A program made the position numbers and the translations under genes. This document shows positions 45,382 through 56,273 of a DNA stretch of 64,000 bases, piece after piece; the first letter of the stretch is position 1, and each line of letters opens with the position of its first letter. A model generated the notes under the pieces. It did no database searches. It saw nothing but the letters and a program-made list of their open reading frames with translations, and had not been told where the DNA came from. The stretch is from an uncultured Bacteroidia bacterium (GTDB lineage Bacteria > Bacteroidota > Bacteroidia > NS11-12g > UBA955), in assembly GCA_943789135.1 (NCBI GenBank), contig CALSSY010000003.1, forward strand, positions 45,822 to 109,821, given 5' to 3'.

Positions 45382-45995
45382 GGTTTTACTTCAGGAATTA
45401 ATAAATTGCTATTGGTTACGACGGTAGTCATCTCGCCTGTTCGCGTATCGGATGGGTATTCAATAAACGGTGGAACAATTTTAAACCCATTCTTCTTAAC
45501 ATTATCAGCAACGCGTTCCCAATACGCCGCACTCTCTCCAAGTCCAGCCATGGTTTTTGCCTTGTGAAATCGCCCGGCTTTTATGTTCTTATGAACGTGT
45601 TTGTTTCCTTTTAACGGATTATTAATGGGTATCCCTACCCATATGGTTTGTTCTACACCCTCTTGAGGAAGTTTTTCATAAATTGCCATTATGGGTCCCG
45701 TTACAATTCGACCACTATCTGCGATCATTTGATTTAATGAAGCTGCGGCTCCAATAAACAACGTTTTCAATGTCTCTGGCTTCACATTGTCATAACGCTC
45801 GCATATGACGTGCATATCGGGTCTTTTGGTCGGAGTAATAACAAAATCAGTTTCTGATGAAATAAAACCATCAATGCTACCTACTGCCGTATCTTCCTTT
45901 GAAGAAGTGCCGGATTCGGTAGAAAGATTATTCTGACAGCCAATTCCAAGATAAATGAATACCAATGCGATTAAAAAGTATGGTTTCTTGTGCAT
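45378..45995 (-). CDS. GyrI-like domain lipoprotein
   Basis: A 205-residue predicted lipoprotein with signal FLIALVFIYLGIGC and the lipobox Cys at residue 20. The rest (TGPIMAIYEKLP, VHKNIKAGRFHKAKTMAGL, YWERVADNVKKNGFKIVPPF, then IEYPSD and TTVVTNSNLLIP) follows the GyrI/AraC-type effector-binding fold that binds small hydrophobic or cationic ligands. Membrane-anchored versions are known in Bacteroidota; ligand and purpose are unknown. Its stop overlaps the LD-carboxypeptidase start by four bases. Confidence 0.72.
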   Translation of the reverse strand: MHKKPYFLIALVFIYLGIGCQNNLSTESGTSSKEDTAVGSIDGFISSETDFVITPTKRPDMHVICERYDNVKPETLKTLFIGAAASLNQMIADSGRIVTGPIMAIYEKLPQEGVEQTIWVGIPINNPLKGNKHVHKNIKAGRFHKAKTMAGLGESAAYWERVADNVKKNGFKIVPPFIEYPSDTRTGEMTTVVTNSNLLIPEVKP

Positions 45996-46034
45996 ATTTT
46001 TCTGCTAAGTTAATCCCTTGGGAGATTTAATCCT

Positions 46035-46042
46035 TATTTTTG
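46035..46042 (+). promoter_or_regulatory. Bacteroidota -7 promoter element for purS
   Basis: TATTTTTG matches TAnnTTTG and ends only four bases before the purS GTG at 46047, implying a leaderless or nearly leaderless message. No clear -33 element. Confidence 0.4.
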
Positions 46043-46046
46043 TGGA

Positions 46047-46298
46047 GTGAAATTCTTAGCTGAAATTGAAATTCTTCCTAAAAAAGGCCTATTAGATCCT
46101 CAGGGAAAAGCAGTTACACAAAGCATGCCTCGCATTGGTATTGATAATGTTTCTGAAGTTCGCATTGGTAGATACATTACCTTAGACATTGATGCTGATG
46201 ATGCCAGTAAAGCAGAAGAAACCGCTCATGTTGCGGCTAAAAAACTGTTGGCAAATCTCATCATGGAAGATTATCAAGTTCGCATTACCGCCGCATGA
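46047..46298 (+). CDS. purS: Phosphoribosylformylglycinamidine synthase subunit PurS
   Basis: An 83-residue protein starting at GTG with KFLAEIEILPKKGLLDPQGK and ending LANLIMEDYQVRI, the PurS pattern. It bridges PurL and PurQ in the glutamine-dependent FGAM synthase of purine synthesis. purL and purQ are not in the window. It overlaps the DUF4286 gene in ATGA fashion. Confidence 0.93.
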   Translation: MKFLAEIEILPKKGLLDPQGKAVTQSMPRIGIDNVSEVRIGRYITLDIDADDASKAEETAHVAAKKLLANLIMEDYQVRITAA

Positions 46299-46603
46299 TT
46301 ATCTACAACGTAACTTGTAACATGCATGTTTCGACGGCTTCTGAATGGTTGCAGTGGATGAAATCTGAGCACCTTCCAGAAGTTATGGCGACTGGATGCT
46401 TTAAGGAATACAAAATCCTGAAGCTTTTAACGAATGACTCAGATGATGAGGGTGTGAATTACGCTATCCAATATACCTGTGAAAGTGTTGAAACATTAGA
46501 GCGTTATCGTCGCGATTTTGGTCCTGGCTTGATGCAAAAAACCGCCACCAAATATGGTGAATCGGTTTTGGCTTACCGTTCGGTTTTAGAAATCGTCGAA
46601 TAA
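46295..46603 (+). CDS. DUF4286 family protein
   Basis: A 102-residue cytosolic protein beginning MIIYNVTCNMHVSTASEWLQ and continuing FKEYKILKLLTND, YAIQYTCESVETLERY, FGPGLMQKTATKYGE, the DUF4286 pattern. A ferredoxin-like alpha/beta dimer fold is likely. Function unknown. Its start overlaps purS and it ends one base before mnmH, so the three genes are read as one unit. Confidence 0.82.
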   Translation: MIIYNVTCNMHVSTASEWLQWMKSEHLPEVMATGCFKEYKILKLLTNDSDDEGVNYAIQYTCESVETLERYRRDFGPGLMQKTATKYGESVLAYRSVLEIVE

Positions 46604-46604
46604 T

Positions 46605-47636
46605 ATGCAAGCGCAAGACCTTCATATTGAAGAGATTATCGCGCAATTGGAATCCTTTACTTTTATTGACGCCCGTAGCGAAAAAGAATTCGCCAAAGGG
46701 CACTTGCCCGGTGCTTTTAATATTCCATTATTGGATGACGATGCACGTATTGAGGTAGGAACTCTTTATAAGCAACAAGGTCGCATAGAGGCGGTACGAA
46801 AAGGTCTTGAGTTGGTAGGTCCTATAATGCCACAATTGTATGATCGGTACCAAGAGTTGTTAGCGTTGAATAAACCACTTGTTTTTTATTGTTGGCGTGG
46901 CGGTTTGAGAAGTTTGATATCCGCAACCTTGTTCCAATGGTCTGGCAATCAAGTACGACGTATAGAAGGTGGTTATAAAAGTTATCGAAATTGGGTATTA
47001 TCACAATTTAATAAAAAATACTCCTTACAAATTATTGGTGGTGCTACAGGTTCTGGAAAAACAGAATTATTACATCTCCTAAAAGAAAAAGGCCACCAGA
47101 TAATCGACCTTGAAGGCATCGCCCATCATAAGGGTAGTGCTTTTGGCTCTCTTGGACAGTTACCTCAACCCAGTACCGAGAGCTTTGAAAATGAACTTGC
47201 TTGGCAGTTGTCTCAGTTTGACGAGAGCAAACCAGTTTGGATTGAAAACGAAAGTCGACTTATTGGAAATTGCTATCTTCCGGATGCTTTTTGGAATCAA
47301 ATGCTCCATGCTCCCATTTTTCAAATTGACGTTCCATTAAATGTTCGAATTGAAAGGTTGTTAATTGAATACGGTCATTTTGATGTTGCCGAACTTACCC
47401 AGAGAACTGAAATTTTAAGAAAAAAACTTGGAGGTCAGCACGCCAATTACGCGGTTGAAATGTTATCTCAGGGAAATCTGCAAGAATGGTTGTCAACGCT
47501 TTTGGTTTATTACGATAAAACGTACCAATACGGTTCTGAAAAAAATGCACACAGGAGTGTTAGTATGCCATTCGATTGGAATGATGTTAATGATTCAATT
47601 AATCAGTTATTAAATCAATATGAATTTAGAAAATAA
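46605..47636 (+). CDS. mnmH: tRNA 2-selenouridine synthase
   Basis: A 343-residue enzyme (SelU/YbbB) that replaces sulfur with selenium, via a geranylated intermediate, in wobble 2-thiouridine of tRNA. The N-terminal rhodanese domain has FIDARSEKEFAKGHLPGA and the active-site Cys in VFYCWRGGLRS (near residue 97). The C-terminal P-loop domain begins QIIGGATGSGKTELLHLL. Length fits the family. No selD is in the window. Its stop overlaps the SDR start by 17 bases. Confidence 0.93.
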   Translation: MQAQDLHIEEIIAQLESFTFIDARSEKEFAKGHLPGAFNIPLLDDDARIEVGTLYKQQGRIEAVRKGLELVGPIMPQLYDRYQELLALNKPLVFYCWRGGLRSLISATLFQWSGNQVRRIEGGYKSYRNWVLSQFNKKYSLQIIGGATGSGKTELLHLLKEKGHQIIDLEGIAHHKGSAFGSLGQLPQPSTESFENELAWQLSQFDESKPVWIENESRLIGNCYLPDAFWNQMLHAPIFQIDVPLNVRIERLLIEYGHFDVAELTQRTEILRKKLGGQHANYAVEMLSQGNLQEWLSTLLVYYDKTYQYGSEKNAHRSVSMPFDWNDVNDSINQLLNQYEFRK

Positions 47637-48309
47637 AATCGCCGTTGTTACGGGTGCAAACAAAGGAATTGGCTACCATTGCGTACAGCAATTGTTAGAT
47701 GCCGGAGCAATTGTTTACGGCTTGTGTAGAAGCGGATGTTCCACGAAACACGAAAACTACACGTGCTTACATGCCGATGTTCAGGTTTACGAACAGTTGG
47801 AAAGTGCTTTCAATACAATTTTAGAGAAACACGGTCAAGTTGATATTCTAATCAACAATGCTGGCTTGGGTTATTTTGGTTTTTGCGAGGAAATCCCCCT
47901 AGAACAATGGCATCAGATGTTCAACACCAATGTTACAGGTTTGTTTTATGCCACCCGCTTGGCTCTTCCATCCATGAAAAAAAGTGGAGAAGCTCATATC
48001 ATCAACATTGCATCTATTGCTGGGCTTGAAGGCTATCAGCAAGTTTCTGGATATTGCGCCACAAAATTTGCCGTACGTGGATTTAGTGATGCCCTTTACA
48101 AAGAAGTGCGTGACTTTGGTGTTAAGGTTACCTGTGTGTATCCAGGGTCTGTAAAAACCGACTTCTTCAGGCATTCTGAAAACATAACGGCACACGATAA
48201 TATGCTAATGCCTGAGGATGTAGCTGCTCAAATTCTATTCGCACTTCAAACTCCTAAGAATTTTCACAATGTGAATTTAGAAATTCGACCTCTAAAACCA
48301 AGAGGTTAA
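47620..48309 (+). CDS. Short-chain dehydrogenase/reductase
   Basis: A 229-residue NAD(P)-dependent oxidoreductase with the full classical SDR set: TGANKGIG (residues 11-18), the NNAG motif in ILINNAGLGYFG, the catalytic Ser in IINIASIAG, and YCATK. Substrate cannot be told from sequence. It overlaps the end of mnmH by 17 bases, which points to coupled translation rather than shared chemistry. Confidence 0.88.
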   Translation: MNLENKIAVVTGANKGIGYHCVQQLLDAGAIVYGLCRSGCSTKHENYTCLHADVQVYEQLESAFNTILEKHGQVDILINNAGLGYFGFCEEIPLEQWHQMFNTNVTGLFYATRLALPSMKKSGEAHIINIASIAGLEGYQQVSGYCATKFAVRGFSDALYKEVRDFGVKVTCVYPGSVKTDFFRHSENITAHDNMLMPEDVAAQILFALQTPKNFHNVNLEIRPLKPRG

Positions 48310-48321
48310 ATAAAATACTCT

Positions 48322-48329
48322 TATTTTTG
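48322..48329 (+). promoter_or_regulatory. Bacteroidota -7 promoter element for gap
   Basis: TATTTTTG matches TAnnTTTG and lies 31 bases before the gap ATG. It falls in the 50-base gap between the SDR stop and gap, so gap should have its own promoter. A -33 element is not obvious. Confidence 0.45.
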
Positions 48330-48356
48330 TAACACCATTAACTAATACCCTATTAA

Positions 48357-49343
<987 letters not shown>

Positions 49344-49362
49344 GTCGATAGAATGAGTAATT

Positions 49363-49391
49363 AAAAAGGGGGCTGTATAGCCTCCTTTTTT
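49363..49391. terminator. Terminator between gap and the DUF4403 gene
   Basis: AAAAAGG...GGCT pairs with AGCC...CCTTTTT with one internal mismatch, ending in six U on the plus strand and five on the minus. It serves the two convergent genes. Confidence 0.72.
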
Positions 49392-49412
49392 GCTTTAAAC
49401 GCGCGATTGAGA

Positions 49413-50807
49413 TTAATTCCGATTGGGCGATTGTAAGTTTACTTTAAGCCCACCTTGCAAGAAAACACGGACCCATAACTCTTCTGCCCTTAATTGGTAA
49501 TCCGTTATTTTTAATTCATTTATCTTCCCACTGAGTTTTATTCCGTATTCATATTGGGTGTTAAGCGCTTCGTTCATCATCTTTTTTGCCTCGTTAATCT
49601 GAGGTTTCATATCGATATTCATCGCCTTCTGCATTTCCTTGCGAATCTTATCGCTCAATATCCATTTAGCCGATTTCAGCAAAATGTTCTTGGTTTTCAA
49701 ATCGAATTGTAAATCGTCAACTCTAATGTGTTGAGAAATAGAATCATAAACGGGAATCCCTGTTAAATAAAGGGTGCCCTTTTTTGAGCCTTCAAAATCC
49801 ACTTCGACACCAAGCCTCGACTCAACGGCGAACAAACGAAGTCTGGTTACTACAATATATTGAGACCCTGATTCAAATTTCTGTCCTTTAATAAAGTCCA
49901 TTACTTGATGGGCTAACGAATCATAATGCATACGCACATCGGTATAAACTTTGAATCCATCTCCTTTTTGATATTTGGTCAAACCTGGAAGTTTTTGTAC
50001 TCGAGAAGTTGAAACTTCAGACTTTATTTCAGGTGATGCCTTTATTGAAACAGAAGCCTTCATGGTGTTTTTGTTGAACTCCAAGGGACTAATAGCAATA
50101 GCCTGAGGATTGAGCATTAAATAACCCATTCCATTCAGAGAAATTCCATTTTGCATTTCCTTAAAAGCAGGATCAATAAATCCACGCACATCAATTTTTG
50201 AAACTTCTAAATCAACCATTTTCATGGCCTCGTTTACGTAAGGCTTGGCTTGGTTGAAAATTAAATTTGTAACATCGATACCTAAGGGGAGTTTTATGGG
50301 ATCAATGGCGATTAATTCCGTAATCTTAGACTTGGTTTTAATTTGGTAATTAGACAAAATTTCAATGCTACTTTCCATTCCCACATGAGCCTTTTTCATG
50401 GGTTCACCATATCCCAAACTAACACCCACGGTTGGCACCGCACAAGACTGCCCAAAACACATTGCGCAATACTCGCCTTTAACAGCATAGGTTAAATCAA
50501 GTCCCAAACCTATCCTATTACCTCCTTTTCCGTTTAGACTTAATTTACCTCGATCCATTTTATATTGATATCGCAATCCTTGACAGGGCGATTCACCACC
50601 CCTGAAGGTTTTATCAATATTGTTCTCTGCCAGTTGCAAATAAGGACCTAAATCGATCTCAAGGGGTACATCAATTTTGAGACACCACTCTTGGAATAGC
50701 GCGTTGGGGTCAACAATACATTGCTCTTTTCCGGGGGCTCGGGTTTTGATAGTCCCACAAGCATAAAGGAGCGTACCACAAACCAGGGATAAAAACCTTA
50801 ATTTCAT
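49413..50807 (-). CDS. DUF4403 family lipoprotein
   Basis: A 464-residue predicted lipoprotein with signal LRFLSLVCGTLLYAC and a lipobox Cys at about residue 17. The mature part shows the two-lobed beta/alpha DUF4403 pattern: LFQEWCLKIDVPLEIDLGPYL, SIEILSNYQIKTKSKITEL, and the second-half repeat VVTRLRLFAVESRLGVEV. This Bacteroidota family is thought to resemble lipid-binding TULIP-type proteins, an inference only. Its ATG directly abuts the stop of the broken T9SS gene upstream, so both may be one transcript. Confidence 0.78.
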   Translation of the reverse strand: MKLRFLSLVCGTLLYACGTIKTRAPGKEQCIVDPNALFQEWCLKIDVPLEIDLGPYLQLAENNIDKTFRGGESPCQGLRYQYKMDRGKLSLNGKGGNRIGLGLDLTYAVKGEYCAMCFGQSCAVPTVGVSLGYGEPMKKAHVGMESSIEILSNYQIKTKSKITELIAIDPIKLPLGIDVTNLIFNQAKPYVNEAMKMVDLEVSKIDVRGFIDPAFKEMQNGISLNGMGYLMLNPQAIAISPLEFNKNTMKASVSIKASPEIKSEVSTSRVQKLPGLTKYQKGDGFKVYTDVRMHYDSLAHQVMDFIKGQKFESGSQYIVVTRLRLFAVESRLGVEVDFEGSKKGTLYLTGIPVYDSISQHIRVDDLQFDLKTKNILLKSAKWILSDKIRKEMQKAMNIDMKPQINEAKKMMNEALNTQYEYGIKLSGKINELKITDYQLRAEELWVRVFLQGGLKVNLQSPNRN

Positions 50808-53800
50808 TTATTCAATAATGATGCGTAATTGCTGAATTCCAACTTCGTTGGACCAATTGTAATGTATAAGCTCCCGCTATTATATTTGGACTCCATTTAA
50901 TTCGGAAACTGTCTTTGTGTCCAACTAAATTCAATTGGATATTCCTTGCCAAGTGCATCCAATAGTGTTACTTGTTCTAAATTTCCTGCATTTATCAATA
51001 ACAATTCTCCTTTATTTGCTGGATTTGGAAACGCCATAATCAATTTAGAATCACCTACCAAACTATTTAGTTTCACCGTTATTGTGAATTGTATTGTATC
51101 ATTTTGTGCATTTTCGTCTAGGTTGTTTTCTGCAAAACAAAGCAATTCATACTCCCCTTCTTCTTCGAAATAAAGCACTTGAGTTGCTTGAACTTTAACC
51201 GAATCGCCCGGATTAAGCAAGGGTGAAGGCATGCGCTCGGAATACCAAGCGGCTCCATTTTTTTCTATTTCCAATACCAGCGTACCTGGGTTAACCATAG
51301 AATCCATTCCTGAGTTTGTTATAGAAACTACAGGATAAAGTTTCGTGTTGGTTTTATAATCCATTCCCAATTGATGGAGAATCTACAAAATACACATTCA
51401 GGTCTCTCTTTGAACGAACCCTCATAATAATGTATTAGCGTGTCGTTTCGACTGTCCTCGTCATCTTTGTGTTCAACCCATGCTTGGTAGTAGCCTTTGC
51501 CTGGTGTAATAAACTCTATCTGTGTAGCTAGGGTTGCCCTCCAAGTAGAATCTGCATTCAAATCAAGCGTATCTGACGATTGAAATAAAATGGCTTTTTC
51601 AAAGACCCATTTTGTAAATACCCTTACACCTGAAAGGTCATCCAAACCCTGGTTTCGTATGGAAATTGTACTGCTGTCTACCCGATCGTTAATATAGAAA
51701 ACCTCATTTTGGTTTGGTCTACTCATCGCGTCTACCAACACATCTTTGCCTATTTGTACATTTACTGTTTTCCATACAGTATCGTTAAGGTTATCGTTGT
51801 CATCAGGATGTTTTACCACAACCATTACTTCATATTTACCTGTAAAAAGAGGTTTAAAGGGCTTGGTAAAAAACACGGTTTCCTTGTTGTCTGGTAAAAC
51901 AGCTATATCTATGGTTTCGTCAAACCATTGCGTTTGATTCCTAAATATTTGGGCAGTAATTTGGGCTTTGCTTGATGTCGAGTCATAGCCTAAATTACCA
52001 ACATTAACAGACCATGTTTTTCCCATCGGGTCGGTGGACGTAGTGGATGGTAATGAAATTGAATCTACCTTGTAATCTGTTGGTCTTCCTACATAAAAAA
52101 ACACTTTGAAGCGAGTCATTTTCTCGGTATAAATCCATACTATCCGCAATCCATAATCTCGACGTATATTTTCCTTTTTGTGTAGGTTTATATTTTTTAG
52201 TGAACGAAAACGTTTGGGGCCCCCGACCGTTAACATCTCTTCTTAAACTATCAAAATAGACTACAGTGCCCATTTTGTTTTCAATTTGAAACATGGCATT
52301 TACTTGATCTGCCCCGCAAAAACACCTTCGTTATATATTTGAGCTATAACGTTTATGTTTTCTTCTGTTTTGTAAATGGTAGTGGTATCGGGAGATTTAA
52401 TTTTCTCCGCCACAACATCTATTTGTTTATATATAAACGCGGTGAAAATTGCCGAATCGTTAGGTGTGTACTCATCACCTGAAAGATCGGTATATACAAT
52501 CCATTTCAAACGACCTGTATCGTTACATGGATATGTTTTCCATACTAATATCTGAGAGCCCTGTGGTCCTAATTGGATTGTTTGGGTTTCGGTAGAACGC
52601 AATGAATCGCTCAACCATATCTCTGAAACAACATTAAAATTACCACTATTTGCGAAAGCAATGTTCATAATCGTGGAAATGGGTTGTAGGGTATCCATTC
52701 GCGCTACAAAGGTTGAACTTCCGGAAGGATAAGCCGTTCTAATGGTTACATCCTTTCTTGAACCAACAACAAACGTCTTCACCAAGGTGTCGTTGTCGAT
52801 AACTTGGTCAAGTCGGTGGGATACAATTAATGTTAAGGTGTGTATGCCGTATTCCCAAGGGGCGAATTTCTTGGGGAAATTGAAAGTTCTAGACAACCCC
52901 GACGACAGTGTGTCATAAACCGATTCGTCGTAATGGAGCACATTGGGTCCTTTAATAATACAGCGAATTCTCACGCTATCTGTTATGTCGTTTACACCAA
53001 TATTCCCAATACGAGCTGTAGGTCCAACCGTGTCCAAATCGTGAATATTAAAGGTGTCTTTGGGTAGATTCACATCCAAAGCCACCAAATCATAATCGGC
53101 TTGTAGCCGCGGTTCAATAATAAATTTATATGGGGCATCAGGGCTGAAGTCTACCCAATTGGTGTCTCCTAATGGAACCGCGTAAAAGAACGTTTTAGGT
53201 CTTACGGGTTGTTCCATTTGATATCCAAAAGCCACATTATTCAGGTCTAACTGACGCACACCTACATAAAAATTTCCGTCTACACGCACCTGTTTGGGCA
53301 TATCATAGATATAAGTACCTCCTTTTGTAATCAGCGAATCGCTCTCCCAAAGAAGTTGGTCAGGTTTGGACATTGCGGTATCATGATTCCAAATTCCCAA
53401 TTTGAATAACCTGCCACTTCCGCTGAATGCCACACTAATCTGATTTAGGTTTTTTAGGCTTATTGCTATTAAAGCGGGCCACAAAATCACCTTGAGACCC
53501 ATTAAACCCAATCCCTCCCGCAGCTGGAGGAAGTGTGATATCTCTGTAGCTATAAATATTTTCGTTGGCCAATCGTATGGAGTACCCTTCGTTATTGCTT
53601 GTGTTTTTATCCGAACTCAAAACATAAACCGTATCCGTTCCCTTGTTGGTTGGATATAAAGAGGGAACGTTCACAATTTGCTCTTGTTCCTTACTCAGAT
53701 TTATATAAAAGCTATCCTTTTGTTGATTTGCCCCTTTAGAATAGGTGTACATTTTGTGGGATAGCAAATCTTGTTTACCAACATTGCGTATCAAAACCTT

Positions 53801-54517
53801 CACACTATCTGGGTTCCCTAGAGGAACCGGTATTTTGCCCAAGGTATATACTTTACGAACGTCTACATCTTGGTCTTCTCTTGGGAAGCTGAACCTAATA
53901 CTTGGGTGGTACTCGGTCGTGTTTCGAAGTGAATCGTCGGCTGTAATTCCAACAGAATAACGAACCTGTGGGTTATAATATCCACTAATCGTATTTGAAC
54001 CTTCAAAGTAGAACCGAATACTTCCTTTTATGGTGTCAAACTGCTCGTAATACACCATTAAAGCTACGTTTTTCCCTTTAGTAGAATCATAAACATAGGG
54101 TTGATCAAACGGTATTTTATAAAAGCGATCATCAGGGCCTATGTGGGTTTTGGGGTGGTTGTGATATACCTCTTGGGCGCTGTCAATTTCATTTTGAAAG
54201 GAAATTGGACTTCCTCCCCAATCGGAGATGTTGATATTGTTCAACCAAATTTGCATAGAACAATTCCCATCAAAGCTAGCGCCGTCGATTCGTTTAAAAG
54301 ACAAAGATGTTAGTGTATCGCCATGTTGCATATTTCCTAAGACTGCTTGAGGAAATATATAAGCATATTTCGATTGATAATCGGCTAATGTGTTGCGTGT
54401 AATTACAGGTCCAGCTACTGTGCCTATATAGGATCCATTACCTATTTGCACAAACTGTGAATGGGCTTCCCCAAAAAGAAAGAAAAACACACCTAATGCA
54501 ATCGAACGAATACTCAT
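50808..54517 (-). pseudogene. Large secreted T9SS type A protein broken by about seven single-base indels
   Basis: Six overlapping minus-strand frames, read in order, form one protein of about 1,235 residues. The ATG at 54517 begins a signal peptide (MSIRSIALGVFFFLFGEAHS). The body is a series of beta-sandwich (CARDB/Ig-like) modules, for example VKVLIRNVGKQDLLSHKM and STISIRNQGLDDLSGVRV. The end is a type A sorting domain (AFPNPANKGELLLINAGNL to GIQQLRIIIE). Indels can be placed at the six-base run 53450-53455, CCCC at 52312-52315, the seven-A run 52095-52101, around 51360-51410 (probably two) and about 50830-50905 (two). The restored stop touches the next gene's ATG, which argues for a formerly or actually intact gene. 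Confidence 0.72.
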
Positions 54518-54567
54518 AAAACAAAAGTACCCAAATTTCACAGCTATATCCGTAATTTGCATATAAA

Positions 54568-55386
54568 GTGAAAAAAGCTGACATAATTCAAGAAATTAAG
54601 CAGAAAAAGAGCTTTCTCTGCACTGGTTTAGATACAGAAATGGGTAAATTACCCGGACATTTACCAAAAAACGAAAGCGGTTTTCTACAGTTCAACAAAG
54701 AAATAGTGGCAGCAACAGCACCTCATTCTGTTTCTTACAAAATAAACACAGCATTTTACGAACAATACGGAGCAGAAGGTTGGCAATGGATGGAAGAAAC
54801 CCTATCCTATTTGCCGAAAAACACCTTTAAAATTGCCGATGCAAAACGCGGTGATATTGGAAACACCAGCACCATGTATGCCCGTGCTTTTTTTGAGAGA
54901 ATGTCTTTTGATGCCATTACCGTATCTCCTTATATGGGTGAAGATAGTTTAAGACCTTTTCTCGAGTTTGAAGATAAAACGATCATCTGCTTGGCTTTAA
55001 CAAGTAATCCTGGGCATAAAGATTTTCAATTGTTTTCAAACTCGCAAAAACAGCACCTTTACGAGCGCGTTTTAGAAACCGTGTCTAAATGGGGAAATAC
55101 CGATAATCTGATGTTTGTTGCCGGTGGAACGCATCAAGATATCCTTAAAAAAGTTAGATCTGTGGTTCCGGATCATTTCTTATTGGTACCTGGTATCGGC
55201 GCTCAAGGAGGAAGTTTATCGGATGTTGTGGAACATGCCGCCACCCCAGAATTAGGATTGATTGTAAATAGCAGCCGTGGCATTATTTACGCGGGTAATG
55301 ACGAACAATACGCCGAAAAAGCAGGTGAAGCAGCTTCTAAATTAGCGTCAGAAATGGCGGGCTTCGTTGACCAACACCTGGTGTAG
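54568..55386 (+). CDS. pyrF: Orotidine 5'-phosphate decarboxylase
   Basis: A 272-residue enzyme catalysing the last step of UMP synthesis, starting at GTG. It has CTGLDTEMGKLPG at the N-terminus, the catalytic Asp-Lys-Asp array in IADAKRGDIGNTS, and LVPGIGAQGGSLSD and VNSSRGIIYAG for phosphate binding. The length and these motifs are of the longer (type 2) PyrF class. It runs head-to-head with the broken T9SS gene, and its last 39 bases overlap coaE on the opposite strand. Confidence 0.96.
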   Translation: MKKADIIQEIKQKKSFLCTGLDTEMGKLPGHLPKNESGFLQFNKEIVAATAPHSVSYKINTAFYEQYGAEGWQWMEETLSYLPKNTFKIADAKRGDIGNTSTMYARAFFERMSFDAITVSPYMGEDSLRPFLEFEDKTIICLALTSNPGHKDFQLFSNSQKQHLYERVLETVSKWGNTDNLMFVAGGTHQDILKKVRSVVPDHFLLVPGIGAQGGSLSDVVEHAATPELGLIVNSSRGIIYAGNDEQYAEKAGEAASKLASEMAGFVDQHLV

Positions 55387-55941
55387 AGCTCGCACCTGAT
55401 CGATAACACCGTGCTCGTTATCGTTTATTATGGTATAGTCTACTTTCGATTTCAACGCATCGTCAGATAACTGCATATTCATTATTGTTTGGATTTCTTC
55501 TCGTGTGCGATTGTCTCGAGCAATAACCCTTTCCATTCGAATTTCTAAAGGAGCAAAAACACCTATTGATTTGTCCACTGTTTTATCCGCACCGCTTTCA
55601 AATAAAATGGCTGCTTCTTTTATTACATAGGGCGACTTTTGTTCAGAACTCCATTCTTCAAAACGTTTAAAAACCAACGGATGAACGATTTGATTTAAAG
55701 ATTCCCTCTTGTTGGAGTCCACGAGTATTTCTCGGAAAAAAGCTTTGTTAAAATCGCCACTTGGCGTATAAGCTGAGTTACCAAACTCCGTGATTAAAAG
55801 ACCCTTAAGGGTTTCGTCTGTTTGATATAGGTTTTTTACCTCTTCATCTGCATTAAAGAGAGGCACACCAAGGTGTTGAAATACGCGACAAACCCAAGTT
55901 TTACCACTTCCGATTCCGCCGGTTATTCCAACTTTAAGCAT
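55348..55941 (-). CDS. coaE: Dephospho-CoA kinase
   Basis: A 197-residue kinase for the final step of coenzyme A synthesis. P-loop GITGGIGSGKTWVCRVFQ at the N-terminus, VPLFNADEEVKNLY (dephospho-CoA site), VIKEAAILFESG, and RVIARDNRTREEIQTIM (lid). It follows yajC by one base on the same strand. Its 3' end overlaps the end of convergent pyrF by 39 bases. Confidence 0.95.
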   Translation of the reverse strand: MLKVGITGGIGSGKTWVCRVFQHLGVPLFNADEEVKNLYQTDETLKGLLITEFGNSAYTPSGDFNKAFFREILVDSNKRESLNQIVHPLVFKRFEEWSSEQKSPYVIKEAAILFESGADKTVDKSIGVFAPLEIRMERVIARDNRTREEIQTIMNMQLSDDALKSKVDYTIINDNEHGVIDQVRALHQVLVNEARHF

Positions 55942-55942
55942 T

Positions 55943-56272
55943 TTATGCCTCTTTTTTGGGAGCTGGATAAGCGGCTTGGGTATTTTCCATGCTTACACCA
56001 TTAAGCTCTATTTTCATTTTGCCTTCTTCTAGTTCGAGGAGGATAAACTTTTCGTTTATAGTAGCAATTTTACCGTGTATGCCCCCTGTCGTAACGACTT
56101 GATCCCCTTTTTTTAACTCTGAAATGAAGTTTTTAGTTTTTTTCTGACGGCGCATTTGAGGCCAAATCATAAAAAAGAAAAACACGCCCATTATGAGCAT
56201 TAATACGATTGGGTCAAATCCCCCATTAGGAGCTGGAGCTTGTAAAATTGGGCTTATGTTTATTGTATTCAT
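55943..56272 (-). CDS. yajC: Preprotein translocase subunit YajC
   Basis: A 109-residue inner-membrane protein with one helix (VLMLIMGVFFFFMIWPQMRR, residues about 22-41) followed by KKTKNFISELKKGDQVVTTG and a small beta domain, the YajC pattern. It associates with SecDF-YidC. Middle gene of the nusB-DUF1573-yajC-coaE run, an order typical of Bacteroidota, with one-base gaps. Confidence 0.93.
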   Translation of the reverse strand: MNTINISPILQAPAPNGGFDPIVLMLIMGVFFFFMIWPQMRRQKKTKNFISELKKGDQVVTTGGIHGKIATINEKFILLELEEGKMKIELNGVSMENTQAAYPAPKKEA

Positions 56273-56273
56273 T

